DNA of 64,000 bases from Metabacillus flavus. Lineage in GTDB: Bacteria; Bacillota; Bacilli; Bacillales; Bacillaceae. Below, piece after piece: positions 48,951 to 58,180 of the stretch. The first letter of the stretch is position 1; every line of letters begins with the position of its first letter. The stretch covers positions 3,038,001 to 3,102,000 of the forward strand of contig NZ_JAGVRK010000001.1 of NCBI RefSeq assembly GCF_018283675.1, read 5' to 3'. The notes below the pieces were generated by a model that saw only the letters and a list, made by a program, of their open reading frames with translations, ran no database searches and had not been told where the DNA came from. The position numbers and the translations under genes were made by a program.

Positions 48951-49127
48951 TTATTCCGGCTTCTGCAGTTCCTCTTCAAAATAAAAGGTACTGGGATTTT
49001 CGTTCACAATGTACGAAAACTTTTTCATATGTTTGACGTATTGGCATTTTGCAATCGTCACGGGTTCTTTCGTTTTCTTAATAATGGCCCTCTCACCAGA
49101 GTGAAACAGGTTGTTTGAGTTTTTCAA
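48951..49127 (-). CDS. Hypothetical protein, 58 aa
   Basis: A small protein (start TTG 49127, AGGGAG seven bases upstream) of basic N-terminal and acidic C-terminal character, MKNSNNLFHSGERAIIKKTK at the start and FYFEEELQKPE at the end. It contains a single cysteine. The ORF is too short for common cut-offs, but the ribosome binding site and the terminator behind it support it. No family recognised. It is convergent with the molybdopterin oxidoreductase gene, and downstream of the transporter relic on the same strand. Confidence 0.6.
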   Translation of the reverse strand: MKNSNNLFHSGERAIIKKTKEPVTIAKCQYVKHMKKFSYIVNENPSTFYFEEELQKPE

Positions 49128-49211
49128 AAGGACACTCCCTCTCTATAGCAATTATACCATATAATATTCGTTCTAATTCCTGTATATAGGGATTGCAAAA
49201 ATTCTCCTTTT

Positions 49212-49437
49212 TTAAAGCGCTTTCTCTGGATGATGGACCTGATTCTTTTTTATGCTGCAGATGTTTAACCGGATCAGCAGCGAGATGACAAGCGCTTAGA
49301 TAAAGGCTCCTGTGAATAGATAGAGAGTAATCGAATAGCTTTCTGTCAGCTCTCTTATATTCGATACAAGCAGCAAGGCCGGCTGCCGCCCAGGCAGTCG
49401 AAATATACCCGTGAATGGCCCCCAGCTGTTTCGTCCC
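49212..49437 (-). pseudogene. C-terminal relic of an OFA-type MFS transporter
   Basis: Reading the minus strand from 49437 gives GTKQLGAIHGYISTAWAAAG, the conserved C-terminal segment of oxalate/formate-antiporter (OFA) MFS transporters. A frameshift near 49365-49372 then leads to SNIRELTESYSITLYLFTGA and an in-frame TAA at 49296-49298, followed by ALVISLLIRLNICSIKKN up to TAA 49214-49212. So the last three helices of a transporter survive without its first about 300 residues. It lies behind the terminator of the formate dehydrogenase-DUF1641 genes, where other bacilli carry a formate/oxalate MFS gene by my recollection. Confidence 0.8.
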
Positions 49438-49475
49438 AAAAAAAGGACAGGCACACTCCCGCCATGTACCTGTCC
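49438..49475 (-). terminator. Terminator of fdhF-DUF1641
   Basis: GGACAGG (complement near 49469-49475) and CCTGTCC (complement near 49444-49450) form the stem on the minus strand, followed by TTTTTTT. Confidence 0.9.
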
Positions 49476-49485
49476 TCTGAACCTA

Positions 49486-50022
49486 TTATCCATTTTCTCC
49501 CAGGTCCACCCTTTCGCCGGCTTCCTGCTGCTTGTTTTTTTCCATATGCTCGGTCTCCTCACCAACACCTTTTAAAAATGTCAGCAGCAATGTCACTGCT
49601 CTGTTAATTTCAGGGTCTTTCAGTGAGCGGACAACGTCTAAATAACCGGTTTTATGATCTGTATCCTTTTTTTTCGCTACCCTTTCGACCCCTTTGTTCA
49701 GTTTGATCAAAAGGGGTTCAAGCTGCTGCACATTAATGGTGCCAAGGACACCAAGCATAAGCAGCATGTTTTTAAGTGCGTTTGTATTCTCTGGTTTATC
49801 GAGTGCCTTCACCAGGACGTGCAGCACTTTATCTCCCTGGCCGAATAAACCGTTTAAAAGAGACAATATCCCTCGATCCTGGATGTGCTGCATAAGCTGC
49901 AGAGATTCCAGAATGGCTGTTTTATTGGAGACTAATGCATCTTCCACTTCACGCAAATCCTTTTTCCGCTGATCCTCTTCACTAATCTCAAGCTTTTTGA
50001 TTTTAGTGGTTGCATTAGCCAT
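49486..50022 (-). CDS. DUF1641 domain protein (YrhD-like)
   Basis: A 178-residue helical protein with DUF1641, found next to formate dehydrogenase in bacilli. Central HIQDRGILSLLNGLFGQGDKVLHVLVKAL and LEPLLIKLNKGVERV stretches are typical. The start ATG 50022 overlaps the fdhF stop by one base (TAATG), with AAGGAG ten bases upstream, which indicates coupled translation. It may be an accessory or maturation factor. The long reading frame that opens at 50082 begins inside fdhF and is not used. Confidence 0.88.
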   Translation of the reverse strand: MANATTKIKKLEISEEDQRKKDLREVEDALVSNKTAILESLQLMQHIQDRGILSLLNGLFGQGDKVLHVLVKALDKPENTNALKNMLLMLGVLGTINVQQLEPLLIKLNKGVERVAKKKDTDHKTGYLDVVRSLKDPEINRAVTLLLTFLKGVGEETEHMEKNKQQEAGERVDLGENG

Positions 50023-52973
50023 TATGGTTTCGCTCCTTTTTTCACTAAATCTCCCGGGAATACATAATCCTTCCGGGCCCATTTTCTTTGAACTTCCACC
50101 CCGGTTTGAGGCTTCGGATTGCCGTTCCGGTGGTTCACCCTCGGCAGCGGATCGATTCCTTCTGCTTCGAGGACTTCAAGCTTCGCTTTTACTTCTTTAT
50201 AAGCTGGAGTATCCGTATCTTTGTCCGCATAGCTGCTTGTCAGCAGATTGATGGCAGCTTCCCCGCTGTCGTTCATAGGGAGATATACTTCCTTGCCGCG
50301 AACTCTGTCTGTTATATGCGCCTGTACTTTAACCTGACCGTAAGGGGTAATGAGCCGGACTAAAGATCCGGTTTTTATGCCTTTCTCCTCCGCTAATGCT
50401 GCAGATACTTCAAGGAAGGTCCTTGGAGTTTTTCCTGTAATTCCTTTTGATTTATAAGTCATGTTCCCTTCATGGAAGTGCTCAAGAAGACGGCCATTAT
50501 TCACATGAACATCATATTCAGATTCGCAGGAGAGCGGATGAGTCCACTCAAGAGGTACAAGCCTTGCCTTTCCATCAGGGAATGGGAATCCATCCGTGAA
50601 AAGAAGCGGTGTATCTTTTCCATCTTCTGCAACAGGCCATTGAAGGCTATTGTATCCTTCTAAACGGTCATAGGTTACTCCCGCAAACAGGGGTGCTAGC
50701 TGGACAGCTTCGGCCATAATTTCACTCGGGTGATTATATGTCCATTCTGCGCCCAGTCTATTTGCGATCTCCATAATAATTTTCCAGTCCGGCTTAGAAT
50801 CTCCAAGGGGTTCAAGCACCTGGTAAAGACGCTGTATTCTGCGCTCTGTATTCGTAAACGTCCCTTCTTTTTCAAGACTGGGGCTTGCAGGAAGAACAAC
50901 GTCAGCAAATTGTGCGGTACGGGTAAAGAAAATATCCTGTACAACAAAGAAGTCCAGCTTTTCGTATGCTGCCTGCACATAATTGATGTTGGAGTCGACG
51001 ATTCCCATTTCTTCGCCTTTGACATACATCGCCTTCAGGTTTCCGTCATGGATAGCAGCAATCATTTCATGGTTATTCAATCCGGGTTCAGCTGGCAGGT
51101 CGACTCCCCAAGCCTTTTCATATTTGCTGCGGACCGATGGATCTGTCACCTTTTCATAGGATGGGAAACGATCCGGCATGCTTCCAAAATCACTTGCCCC
51201 CTGTACATTGTTATGTCCGCGCAGCGGGTAGGATCCAGCTCCCGGCTTCCCATAGTTTCCGGTAATTAACAGGAGGTTAGAGATAGCCGTACTTGTATCG
51301 CTTCCTCCTAGATGCTGAGTAACTCCCATTGCCCACAAAGCACAAACCGTTTTTGCTTCGTGAATCATTTCCGCTATATTGATTAAATCGGCTATGCTGA
51401 TACCTGTAGCTTCGGCGGCATATTCCATTGTGTAGGGTTCAAGACTTCTAACATAATCCTTCAAGCCATTTACCTTGTTTGTTAAAAAGGTTTCATCAGC
51501 CCAGCCCTGATCGACGATATATTTAGTCACAGCAGACAGCCATACTAAATCAGAACCTGGATTAGGTTTTACAAATAAATCGGAACGCTCAGCCATTTCA
51601 TGTTTTCTTAAGTCGGCAACAATTAATTTTTGGTCATGAAGCTTGTGGGACCGCTTCACTCTTGTGGATAAAACGGGATGGGATTCAGACGTATTGGAGC
51701 CTATAACCAGTACCAGGTCAGACATTTCAATATCCTTAATGCCTCCTGAATCTCCTCCATGGCCCACCGTTCTAAACAATCCCATCGTAGCAGGGGTTTG
51801 GCAATATCTTGAACAGTTGTCAATGTTGTTGGTTCCAATGACTGCTCTTCCAAGCTTCTGCATTAAATAAGACTCTTCATTTGTACATTTTGAAGAGCTG
51901 ATAAAACTTAGAGCGCCAGGGCCGTGCTCGTTTTTAATTTCTGTAAACTTGCCAGCAATCAATGCTAGAGCTTCTTCCCATTCTGCTTCTCGGAATCCGT
52001 CTCCTTCACGGATCAGCGGCTTCGTCAGCCGCTCTTCGCTGTTAACGAAATCCCAGCCGAATTTGCCTTTAACACAAGTAGAAATTCCGTTAGCAGGCGC
52101 TTCAGCCTGAGGCTCTACCTTTAAAATATCCCGGCCCTTTGTCCAGATGTCAAAGCTGCATCCTACTCCGCAATACGTACAGACCGTTTTTGTTTTCTTA
52201 ATTCTCTCCTCACGCATTGCAGACTCCATATCCGATATGGTTAAGATCGATCCGTAGCCTGTTTCAACATTTTTCGTAATCTCAATCATTGGGCGAAGGG
52301 TTTCTTTTTGGATATCCGTCATATATCCCGCTTCGCCTTCCATTCCTTTTTCCATCATGGCGTTGCATGGACATACCGTGGAGCAATGTCCGCAGGAAAC
52401 ACAGGAAGATTCATTGATGGGAACATCATTGTCCCAGATAACACGCGGTTTCTCCCGTTCCCAATCAATTGTGAGCGTTTCTGTTACCTGAACATTCTGA
52501 CACGCTTCTACACACCGGCCGCATAGAATGCACTGATCAGGGTCGTATCGGTAAAATGGATGGGAATGATCAACAGGGTAAGGCTTTTGAGCAAAAGGAG
52601 TGCTTTGATGATTGATCTTCATTTCTTTAACTGTATTATGTACTTCACATCCGCCGTTGTTGTAATCACAAACCGTACAGTAGAGCTCGTGATTTTTCAA
52701 TATTCGGTCCATGGCGATAATCTGTGCTTCTTTTACAGGTTTGGAGTCCGTATCAACCTTGTCACCATCTTTAAGGGTTGCAGAACAGGATCTTACGAAT
52801 TCTCCATTCACCTTCACCAAACATGTATCACATGTTTCGATTGCACCAAGACTCGGATGATAGCAAACGTTCGGAATCTCAATCGAAGAAGCCGACAAAA
52901 GCTCAAGAATCGTCTGCTCTTCACTCGCTACTGCATCGATCCCGTTTATTTTCACATTAAATGTTTCCGGCAA
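50022..52973 (-). CDS. fdhF: Formate dehydrogenase alpha subunit (cysteine type, YrhE-like)
   Basis: A 983-residue molybdo-enzyme that oxidises formate to CO2. In order: a 2Fe-2S ferredoxin domain ([14 protein letters not shown]), an NDH-1 G-type motif ([14 protein letters not shown]), two 4Fe-4S clusters ([12 protein letters not shown] and [12 protein letters not shown]), the Fe-S motif [11 protein letters not shown], and the catalytic molybdopterin domains, where [11 protein letters not shown] has Cys in place of selenocysteine. I start it at TTG 52973, which gives the 980-residue length of related enzymes and follows an AGAGAGGAAGAGGAG region. The frame is open to ATG 53102, but that lies only 11 bases behind the terminator of the gene upstream, which leaves no room for a promoter. 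Confidence 0.9.
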   Translation of the reverse strand: MPETFNVKINGIDAVASEEQTILELLSASSIEIPNVCYHPSLGAIETCDTCLVKVNGEFVRSCSATLKDGDKVDTDSKPVKEAQIIAMDRILKNHELYCTVCDYNNGGCEVHNTVKEMKINHQSTPFAQKPYPVDHSHPFYRYDPDQCILCGRCVEACQNVQVTETLTIDWEREKPRVIWDNDVPINESSCVSCGHCSTVCPCNAMMEKGMEGEAGYMTDIQKETLRPMIEITKNVETGYGSILTISDMESAMREERIKKTKTVCTYCGVGCSFDIWTKGRDILKVEPQAEAPANGISTCVKGKFGWDFVNSEERLTKPLIREGDGFREAEWEEALALIAGKFTEIKNEHGPGALSFISSSKCTNEESYLMQKLGRAVIGTNNIDNCSRYCQTPATMGLFRTVGHGGDSGGIKDIEMSDLVLVIGSNTSESHPVLSTRVKRSHKLHDQKLIVADLRKHEMAERSDLFVKPNPGSDLVWLSAVTKYIVDQGWADETFLTNKVNGLKDYVRSLEPYTMEYAAEATGISIADLINIAEMIHEAKTVCALWAMGVTQHLGGSDTSTAISNLLLITGNYGKPGAGSYPLRGHNNVQGASDFGSMPDRFPSYEKVTDPSVRSKYEKAWGVDLPAEPGLNNHEMIAAIHDGNLKAMYVKGEEMGIVDSNINYVQAAYEKLDFFVVQDIFFTRTAQFADVVLPASPSLEKEGTFTNTERRIQRLYQVLEPLGDSKPDWKIIMEIANRLGAEWTYNHPSEIMAEAVQLAPLFAGVTYDRLEGYNSLQWPVAEDGKDTPLLFTDGFPFPDGKARLVPLEWTHPLSCESEYDVHVNNGRLLEHFHEGNMTYKSKGITGKTPRTFLEVSAALAEEKGIKTGSLVRLITPYGQVKVQAHITDRVRGKEVYLPMNDSGEAAINLLTSSYADKDTDTPAYKEVKAKLEVLEAEGIDPLPRVNHRNGNPKPQTGVEVQRKWARKDYVFPGDLVKKGAKP

Positions 52974-53113
52974 TTTCTCCTCTTCCTCTCTGCTGAAAAA
53001 ATTTAGAAAAAAAGAACTTCTATCATTTTTCTTTCCCCAACCCATTAGAAATAAACTGAATTTGAAAACTATTCGATTCATATTCCTCAAAATTGCCCTC
53101 ATTTAAACTTGAG

Positions 53114-53136
53114 AAACAAAAAAAACAGCCCATTCA
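53114..53136 (-). terminator. Terminator between the HemD-like gene and fdhF
   Basis: CAGCC and GGCTG (around 53126-53136) with six-base loop, followed on the minus strand by eight T. Confidence 0.9.
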
Positions 53137-53144
53137 GGCTGCCT

Positions 53145-53957
53145 TCATCCCTTCATTTCTTCATAATAGTTCCCAAGCTCCACAATGGCGCTGCCCATCC
53201 GCTCGTGGTCAGGCACAACCAGTCTTTCTATTCCCTCTTCCTTCAAAGCCTGTGCTGTTACCTTTCCTATTGCTAAAGCAACAACATGGTCGGAAAAAGC
53301 TTGTGTCACTTGTTCTGCTGCGCCATACTTTCTTGCGAAATCCATTAGAAACCGGCCTTGAGGTTTGCTTGTGAAATAAACAGCATCTACATCTTTGTGG
53401 ATAATTTCCTCCACCAGAGACCGCATCGTCTCTTCATCAGGAGCGATGTGAAGGTATGGCTGGATTTCCACACATTCAGCTCCCTGGGCTTTGAAAAATC
53501 CTACCAGTTTCGGAGCCCGCTCTCCATGCAGCTGAATAGCCACTTTCTTTCCGCTGAAATCATGCTTTTCGAGTTCCCTGAGCAAGCCATCGTTACTCCC
53601 GTCATCATCTCGAACAGCTGGTTCAAGATGCATCCCCGCAAGAAACTTGGCGGTTTTATATCCCCGGATTCCAATTGAAAGCTTTTTTAATTCTGCTAAG
53701 AATGAGTCTTCTGCCTTCATTTCTGCAGCTTTCTTTAAAAGCGCTTCAGATCCCATCCCTGTCGTTAAAATGATCCAGTCGAAATAACCGCTTATAATGG
53801 TCCGGACGTCTTTTTCAAGCTGTTCATCGTTTAAAAAAACCGTTCCTTGGGCAGGACGGTGAAGATACGTCCCTCCATAATTTTCGATGATCGATTTTAT
53901 TTCCTCAGCTTTTCTCTGGCCCGCAAAAACAATTCTTTTATTGATAAGCTTTTTCAT
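53145..53957 (-). CDS. Uroporphyrinogen-III synthase-like (HemD-family) protein
   Basis: A 270-residue protein of the HemD fold. The two half-domains show RIVFAGQRKAEEIKSIIENYGG at the start, ILTTGMGSEALLKKA, GYKTAKFL and AIGKVTAQALKEEGIERLVVP near the end, which fits uroporphyrinogen-III synthase. A stand-alone HemD outside the heme operon could serve siroheme or a regulatory role; the partners here are formate dehydrogenase and a molybdopterin enzyme. I use ATG 53957 because AGGGGG is six bases upstream; the frame opens at TTG 53972. Confidence 0.8.
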   Translation of the reverse strand: MKKLINKRIVFAGQRKAEEIKSIIENYGGTYLHRPAQGTVFLNDEQLEKDVRTIISGYFDWIILTTGMGSEALLKKAAEMKAEDSFLAELKKLSIGIRGYKTAKFLAGMHLEPAVRDDDGSNDGLLRELEKHDFSGKKVAIQLHGERAPKLVGFFKAQGAECVEIQPYLHIAPDEETMRSLVEEIIHKDVDAVYFTSKPQGRFLMDFARKYGAAEQVTQAFSDHVVALAIGKVTAQALKEEGIERLVVPDHERMGSAIVELGNYYEEMKG

Positions 53958-54051
53958 CTGAAACCCCCTCAAGAAATATTAGCCGATTCGTGCATGAAAT
54001 GGTCAAAAGACCGTAAAACTAACCTTATCAATACAAATCATGGAGGAGATT

Positions 54052-54627
54052 ATGGGAAATCATCAGAAGGAACTTTTAGATAAAATCCAGTCACTCCAGC
54101 TGGAGCATACGAAAGCATGGCTCCACTATTGGCTCAATTATTCATCCTTCCATACTTGGCAGTTTTGGCTGAATATCGGCTTCCTGATCGTCCCGCTCGT
54201 ACTTCTTTATTTTGTAATAGACAGGAATAAAGCCTTTTTCCTTGGTTTTTACGGATATAGCACACATGTGTGGTATGTCTATATTGATGCGTATGGGGCC
54301 AGTCAGGGATATTGGTTATTTCCTTACAAGCTTATCCCGTTTCTCCCTGTGAGTTTTGCGTTGGATGTTTCTTTTGCTCCCGTTTCTTACATGCTCATTT
54401 ACCAATGGGTTCTGAAACATAAGAAAAACTATTATCTCTATATGGCATTGTACAGTGCCTTCATGTCCTTTATCTTTAAACCAATCATGGTTGCTGCTGA
54501 GCTTTTTCAGCTGAATCGCGGAGCAAGCTATTTAACCCTATTTATCGGCTATTCCAGTGTAGCTCTTATTGCAAAGTGGATAACCAATATATTTATTCAT
54601 TTAAAGAAAACAGCTGGAAATCTTTAA
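54052..54627 (+). CDS. CBO0543-type membrane protein
   Basis: A 191-residue integral membrane protein with about five helices and many aromatic residues (WLHYWLNYSSFHTWQFWLNIGF near the start). It belongs to the CBO0543 family, which is common in spore-forming firmicutes and has no known function. ATG 54052 follows GGAGG. It lies convergent with the STAS gene; only three bases of overlap between the ends (54624-54627). Confidence 0.85.
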   Translation: MGNHQKELLDKIQSLQLEHTKAWLHYWLNYSSFHTWQFWLNIGFLIVPLVLLYFVIDRNKAFFLGFYGYSTHVWYVYIDAYGASQGYWLFPYKLIPFLPVSFALDVSFAPVSYMLIYQWVLKHKKNYYLYMALYSAFMSFIFKPIMVAAELFQLNRGASYLTLFIGYSSVALIAKWITNIFIHLKKTAGNL

Positions 54628-55118
54628 CGTTCATTGATTTTCTGAAAAACCATGCCTTTTTCCTTCATTAAATATTGCAAAGCTGTGCGGAAGGATGAAA
54701 AGGTGTTCAACTCCTTCACAAAAGCCTGCCTGGATTCTGTAAGGATTTGGGTAATAGCAGGGGTGAAGCCAACAAACAGCACTTGTACACCCATGAGTTT
54801 TAAAGTAGAAGTCAAATTCTCAATGTATCTTCCAAAAACAGAAATCTCTCCTATCTCCTTCTTGGATATAGCAGTGAAATCAATGACCGCTGTATTCACA
54901 TTTGCTGAAAAAATGTACTCGGTAATCTTCGTGATCATCAGCTCGAAACGATCCGCATCCAGCCTTCCCGTAAAAGGAATAAGAACGGTCTCCGGTATAA
55001 TAGAAGGGATAATGGGGGCAGATAAATCCTTTATTAACTGCTCACAGTCCGTCACCTTTTGGTTTAGCGCTTTAATTTCTGTTCGTAATCCCTCTAATTC
55101 GCTTTCTTCACCTTTCAT
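54624..55118 (-). CDS. STAS domain protein (RsbR/RsbS-type stressosome-related)
   Basis: A 164-residue protein: a short coiled-coil (LRTEIKALNQKVTDCEQLIKDL) leads into the RsbR-type motif LSAPIIPSIIPETVLIPFTGRLDADRF and the STAS core VNTAVIDFTAISKKEIGEISV. It has no N-terminal sensor domain. RsbR paralogues form stressosomes that control sigma-B; this one lacks a globular input, as RsbS does. The residue normally phosphorylated in FT-x-x-SKK is present as Ser. Start ATG 55118 overlaps a short upstream frame and has GAGGTGGAG close by. Confidence 0.8.
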   Translation of the reverse strand: MKGEESELEGLRTEIKALNQKVTDCEQLIKDLSAPIIPSIIPETVLIPFTGRLDADRFELMITKITEYIFSANVNTAVIDFTAISKKEIGEISVFGRYIENLTSTLKLMGVQVLFVGFTPAITQILTESRQAFVKELNTFSSFRTALQYLMKEKGMVFQKINER

Positions 55119-55314
55119 ACTCCACCTCGTACTTCCGGTTATTTTGAAAAAACTCTTTATTCACAGCATGCAGTATCTGCCCAAAAGTCCTGTACGGTTT
55201 CCTAAAAGAAAAATGGGTAAGAACAAACTGCCGTAAATGCCTTGACGAAAGATCACAGACTGAATACGCCGCGTCCTGCAGCAACGTCTGTGCGGCCCTC
55301 ATCCTGCGGACCCT

Positions 55315-55360
55315 GACTAACCATCAGCGAAATCCCAGCCGATGGACGTTTCACTCCATC
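55315..55360. repeat. Diverged third copy of repeat family B
   Basis: GACTAACCATCAGCGAAATC ... GATGGACGTTTCACTCCATC keeps the hairpin halves CCATC/GATGG and the TTTCACT tail of the copies at 46608-46658 and 46753-46803. Confidence 0.75.
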
Positions 55361-55468
55361 AATTTTAGCATTATTTTTCCCATGTAAAAAGGAGCCTGCA
55401 GCAGACTCCTTTTATTGGCTGGCTGTTTCCGCAAACTTTACTGCTGAAATGGTATAGAATAGGGTTGG

Positions 55469-55490
55469 GATGCCCGTTTTCCCGGGCATC
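55469..55490. other. Hairpin downstream of the chemoreceptor gene
   Basis: GATGCCCG and CGGGCATC flank a TTTTCC loop; without a T run, its role is uncertain. A second hairpin, AAAGGAG/CTCCTTT (55388-55412), followed on the minus strand by T-rich sequence, is the more likely terminator of the chemoreceptor gene. Confidence 0.5.
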
Positions 55491-55541
55491 GTCCGCAAAG
55501 AACCTATTAAAGATCAGCAATTGAAAAGAAAAGAGCCATAT

Positions 55542-57023
55542 TTAATTTTGATGCGCATTCATAATTTCTTTCGCTTTGCCGGAGGTTTGGATCATTAAAT
55601 CTGAAATCAATTCATTATCAGTGGTGAGCGTTTCGACAGAAGCATTCATTTCTTCGAGTCCCGCACTCGATTCTTCAATAATCGCAGCAAGCTCTGCTGT
55701 TGATTTTTCAACTTCGGAGCTGCTGTCAACCACTTTGCTGTACACTACTTCTGTATGAAGAAAATCTTCATTCATCTTCTGAATCATTCTCTTCAGCGTT
55801 TCAAAATATTTCCCTACATCTTCAGATGAGCCCAATACCTTTACAATTTTCCTTTCGCTTTCCTCCATTTTTTTCAGGGTAAGCGAATTATCATGGTTGA
55901 CCTGCAGCAAATTGGCCGTTATGCTTTCAGCTGTTTTATTTGTCATTTCAGCAAGCTTCCGGATTTCTTCTGCAACGACCGAAAATCCTTTGCCTGCTTC
56001 TCCCGCCCGTGCAGCTTCAATGGAGGCATTCAATGCCAAAAGGTTGGTTTGTTCAGAAATTTGTTTAATGCTGTTTGAGAAAGAATTGGTTTCTTTTACT
56101 TTTTCACTCAGCTCTTGAAACGACCGGTTAAGGTCCGAAATCGTCACTTTAATCTCCGTAACATCCTGAGTAAAATAGGAAACCTTGCTTTCTCCTTCAC
56201 CAGTTATTTTCTGCGTTTGTCCGGCTTCCTCTAAAAGCTCTTTCATTTGATTACTCAGCTTCATCATCATTTCATGGGAGGCTGAGGTGTTTTGAGAAAT
56301 ATTTGAAATTTGCTCCGTCTGCTGGTAGCTTCCAGAAGCAATTTCATTGAGCCCTGCCTTCATATCGCTCTGAGCTCTTAGATTGCTTTGAATGCGTTCG
56401 CTTGCCACAGAAACACTTTCAAGAATATGTTTCATACTGTCGTGAAGCTTAGCAGCTTGCCTGCTCTCTTCAGCCGCTTTCGTTTCTGTTTCAAGAACAA
56501 GTTGCTGGACATGGTCCGACTGTTTTCTGTTTAAATGGATGAGCACAGATAAAATCAGTCCTGAAAGTCCATATGCAAGAATAACGGTTGCGACGTTTGC
56601 TTGAATGGAGGCCAATTCTTTTGTGCTGTGCAGAGCAGCAAGGATAATGGTGACAAAACCAAGTGTAAATCCAATCGCGAAAATTAGCCTTCGAAAATGA
56701 ACCGCTGCAAAAATCGCCAAAAAGAAGGTGACAATCACTACGGTCCATCCTCCCCCGGCTACATAAATACCCGTAATCGTAAACACGTTTACCAGTACCG
56801 CACTTGTATAAGGAAAGAGAATATATTTTTTGAGGATCTTTTGGCATAGGAAGAAAACAACGGTAAATAGGATAAGTTCTGATGCAAAGAGGATTATCGT
56901 TTCTGTTTCTTTCGTTCCAATTGATTTTAATAGAGCAAGAACAAGTGATATGGAGAAAGCTGTGTACATTAATAAGTTTTTCTTTTTGATGTCCGCTTCG
57001 ATTATCTGCTGAACATTCTGCAT
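55542..57023 (-). CDS. Methyl-accepting chemotaxis protein
   Basis: A 493-residue chemoreceptor with about six N-terminal helices (residues 15-165) that form a membrane sensor without a large extracellular domain, then the cytoplasmic signalling helix bundle. The hairpin tip is [19 protein letters not shown], typical of MCPs. No HAMP domain is visible. It ends with a glutamate-rich tail (EIMNAHQN). The type resembles energy or intramembrane sensors. Start ATG 57023 has a ribosome-binding-like AGGGG. It appears monocistronic. Confidence 0.93.
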   Translation of the reverse strand: MQNVQQIIEADIKKKNLLMYTAFSISLVLALLKSIGTKETETIILFASELILFTVVFFLCQKILKKYILFPYTSAVLVNVFTITGIYVAGGGWTVVIVTFFLAIFAAVHFRRLIFAIGFTLGFVTIILAALHSTKELASIQANVATVILAYGLSGLILSVLIHLNRKQSDHVQQLVLETETKAAEESRQAAKLHDSMKHILESVSVASERIQSNLRAQSDMKAGLNEIASGSYQQTEQISNISQNTSASHEMMMKLSNQMKELLEEAGQTQKITGEGESKVSYFTQDVTEIKVTISDLNRSFQELSEKVKETNSFSNSIKQISEQTNLLALNASIEAARAGEAGKGFSVVAEEIRKLAEMTNKTAESITANLLQVNHDNSLTLKKMEESERKIVKVLGSSEDVGKYFETLKRMIQKMNEDFLHTEVVYSKVVDSSSEVEKSTAELAAIIEESSAGLEEMNASVETLTTDNELISDLMIQTSGKAKEIMNAHQN

Positions 57024-57088
57024 GTGAATACCCCTTTTACCCGAATGATTTTAGAAGACAAGCGGCTGCTTTACTGCCGCCTGCTGTA

Positions 57089-57856
57089 TTAAGGTCTGAT
57101 ATCTGATTTAAAGCTTGAAAATCCATCATCTGCCATTACGACAGATCCATTAAGGGAGCGAGCTTCATCTGTTGCCAGGAAGGCTACAACTGCAGCAATT
57201 TCTTCTGGCTCAATCAGCTTTCTAGTAAGCTGCTGCTGCTTCATATATTCAAGCAAACCAGCATCTCTGTATCCTTGAACAATTTTCGTATTAACCGCTG
57301 CAGGTCCGACTCCTACTACTCGAATTCCATGAGGGGCCAGTTCAAGCGCACCATGTTTTGTCAGCATAACAACCGCACCTTTTGCAGCTTGGTAGCCCGT
57401 AATTCCGAGTGTCCCGACAAATCCGAACACAGAAGCATTGTTAATAATCACGCCTTCCGTACCCAGATCCTTCATTTTCCGGGCTGCCGCAAGCATTCCA
57501 TAATAAACACCATGCTGATTCACATTTACAACCTTATGATAATCCTCAGGTGAATGATCTAAAAATGGTTTTGTAATTCCGATTCCCGCATTATTGAACA
57601 TGACATGAATATTCCCGAACGTCTGTACCGTGAATTCTACAAGTGCTTCTACTTGTTCAAAGCTTGTTACATCTGCTTTAAAAAAGCGGGCTTCTCCGCC
57701 GCTTTCTTGAATATCGCGAACTGTAAGCTCTCCTAGTTCTTCATTAAAATCAGAAACAATTACTTTTGAGCCCTCTTTTGCAAGTCTTATCGCTGTTTCT
57801 CTGCCGATTCCTTCTGCTCCGCCTGTTACAACACTTACTTTATCCTTTAATCTCAT
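57089..57856 (-). CDS. Short-chain dehydrogenase/reductase
   Basis: A 255-residue classical SDR. NAD(P)-binding TGGAEGIG (residues 11-18), NNAGIG (88-93), Ser in NNASVFGF and the catalytic YQAAK tetrad motif are all present. Asp36 after the second strand (IVSDFNEE) suggests NAD rather than NADP. The substrate is unknown; the extra AAGV/VVMLTKHGALELAPHG stretch is typical of this family. Start ATG 57856 has AGGAGGCC upstream. Confidence 0.93.
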   Translation of the reverse strand: MRLKDKVSVVTGGAEGIGRETAIRLAKEGSKVIVSDFNEELGELTVRDIQESGGEARFFKADVTSFEQVEALVEFTVQTFGNIHVMFNNAGIGITKPFLDHSPEDYHKVVNVNQHGVYYGMLAAARKMKDLGTEGVIINNASVFGFVGTLGITGYQAAKGAVVMLTKHGALELAPHGIRVVGVGPAAVNTKIVQGYRDAGLLEYMKQQQLTRKLIEPEEIAAVVAFLATDEARSLNGSVVMADDGFSSFKSDIRP

Positions 57857-58180
57857 TTTTGTGGGCCTCCTCTGATTACTGCTACAGTTATATAAATCGG
57901 CTATTTCTTGAAATTATGAAGAGAATTAGAGAAAATAGTATCGTGCGGTATTAAGTTTATTTGATGATATGGCATTTTAAAGAGAATTAAGTTACTCTTA
58001 ATCAATTAATTATTTTACTAAAAAAGCATCAACTTCTTGCTGAACCCAATGAATTTTATGAAAAGCAGTGATTGTATTCTTCAGGACCTGCAGTTTTGCT
58101 TTTATTTTTAAACACATAAGAAACTTCTTCTTTTTTCTGGTAAAATAACAAAGAGATTTTAATATTTAGGGGTGAAATTT
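57857..58180. other. Intergenic stretch between the SDR and RsbR-like genes
   Basis: 324 AT-rich bases between divergent genes. I see no convincing ORF, hairpin or consensus promoter; a TAAAAT at about 58141 could be a weak -10 box for the downstream gene. Confidence 0.4.

Noticed and set aside
48885-49118. Plus-strand ORF of 77 aa after the molybdopterin oxidoreductase
   Set aside because: It is antisense to the 58-aa gene and runs through a terminator, with no ribosome binding site.
49296-49568. Minus-strand ORF of 90 aa as a gene
   Set aside because: Its first half is an out-of-frame reading of the DUF1641 gene and its terminator; only its last part has meaning, as part of the MFS relic.
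50022-50082. DUF1641 gene starting at 50082
   Set aside because: The start would lie inside fdhF and lack a ribosome binding site; the ATG at 50022 overlaps the fdhF stop in the usual TAATG form.
55108-55302. Minus-strand ORF of 64 aa directly upstream of the STAS gene
   Set aside because: Its start has only a weak ribosome binding site and the product has no conserved look. The overlap with the STAS start could mean a leader peptide, but the evidence is too thin.
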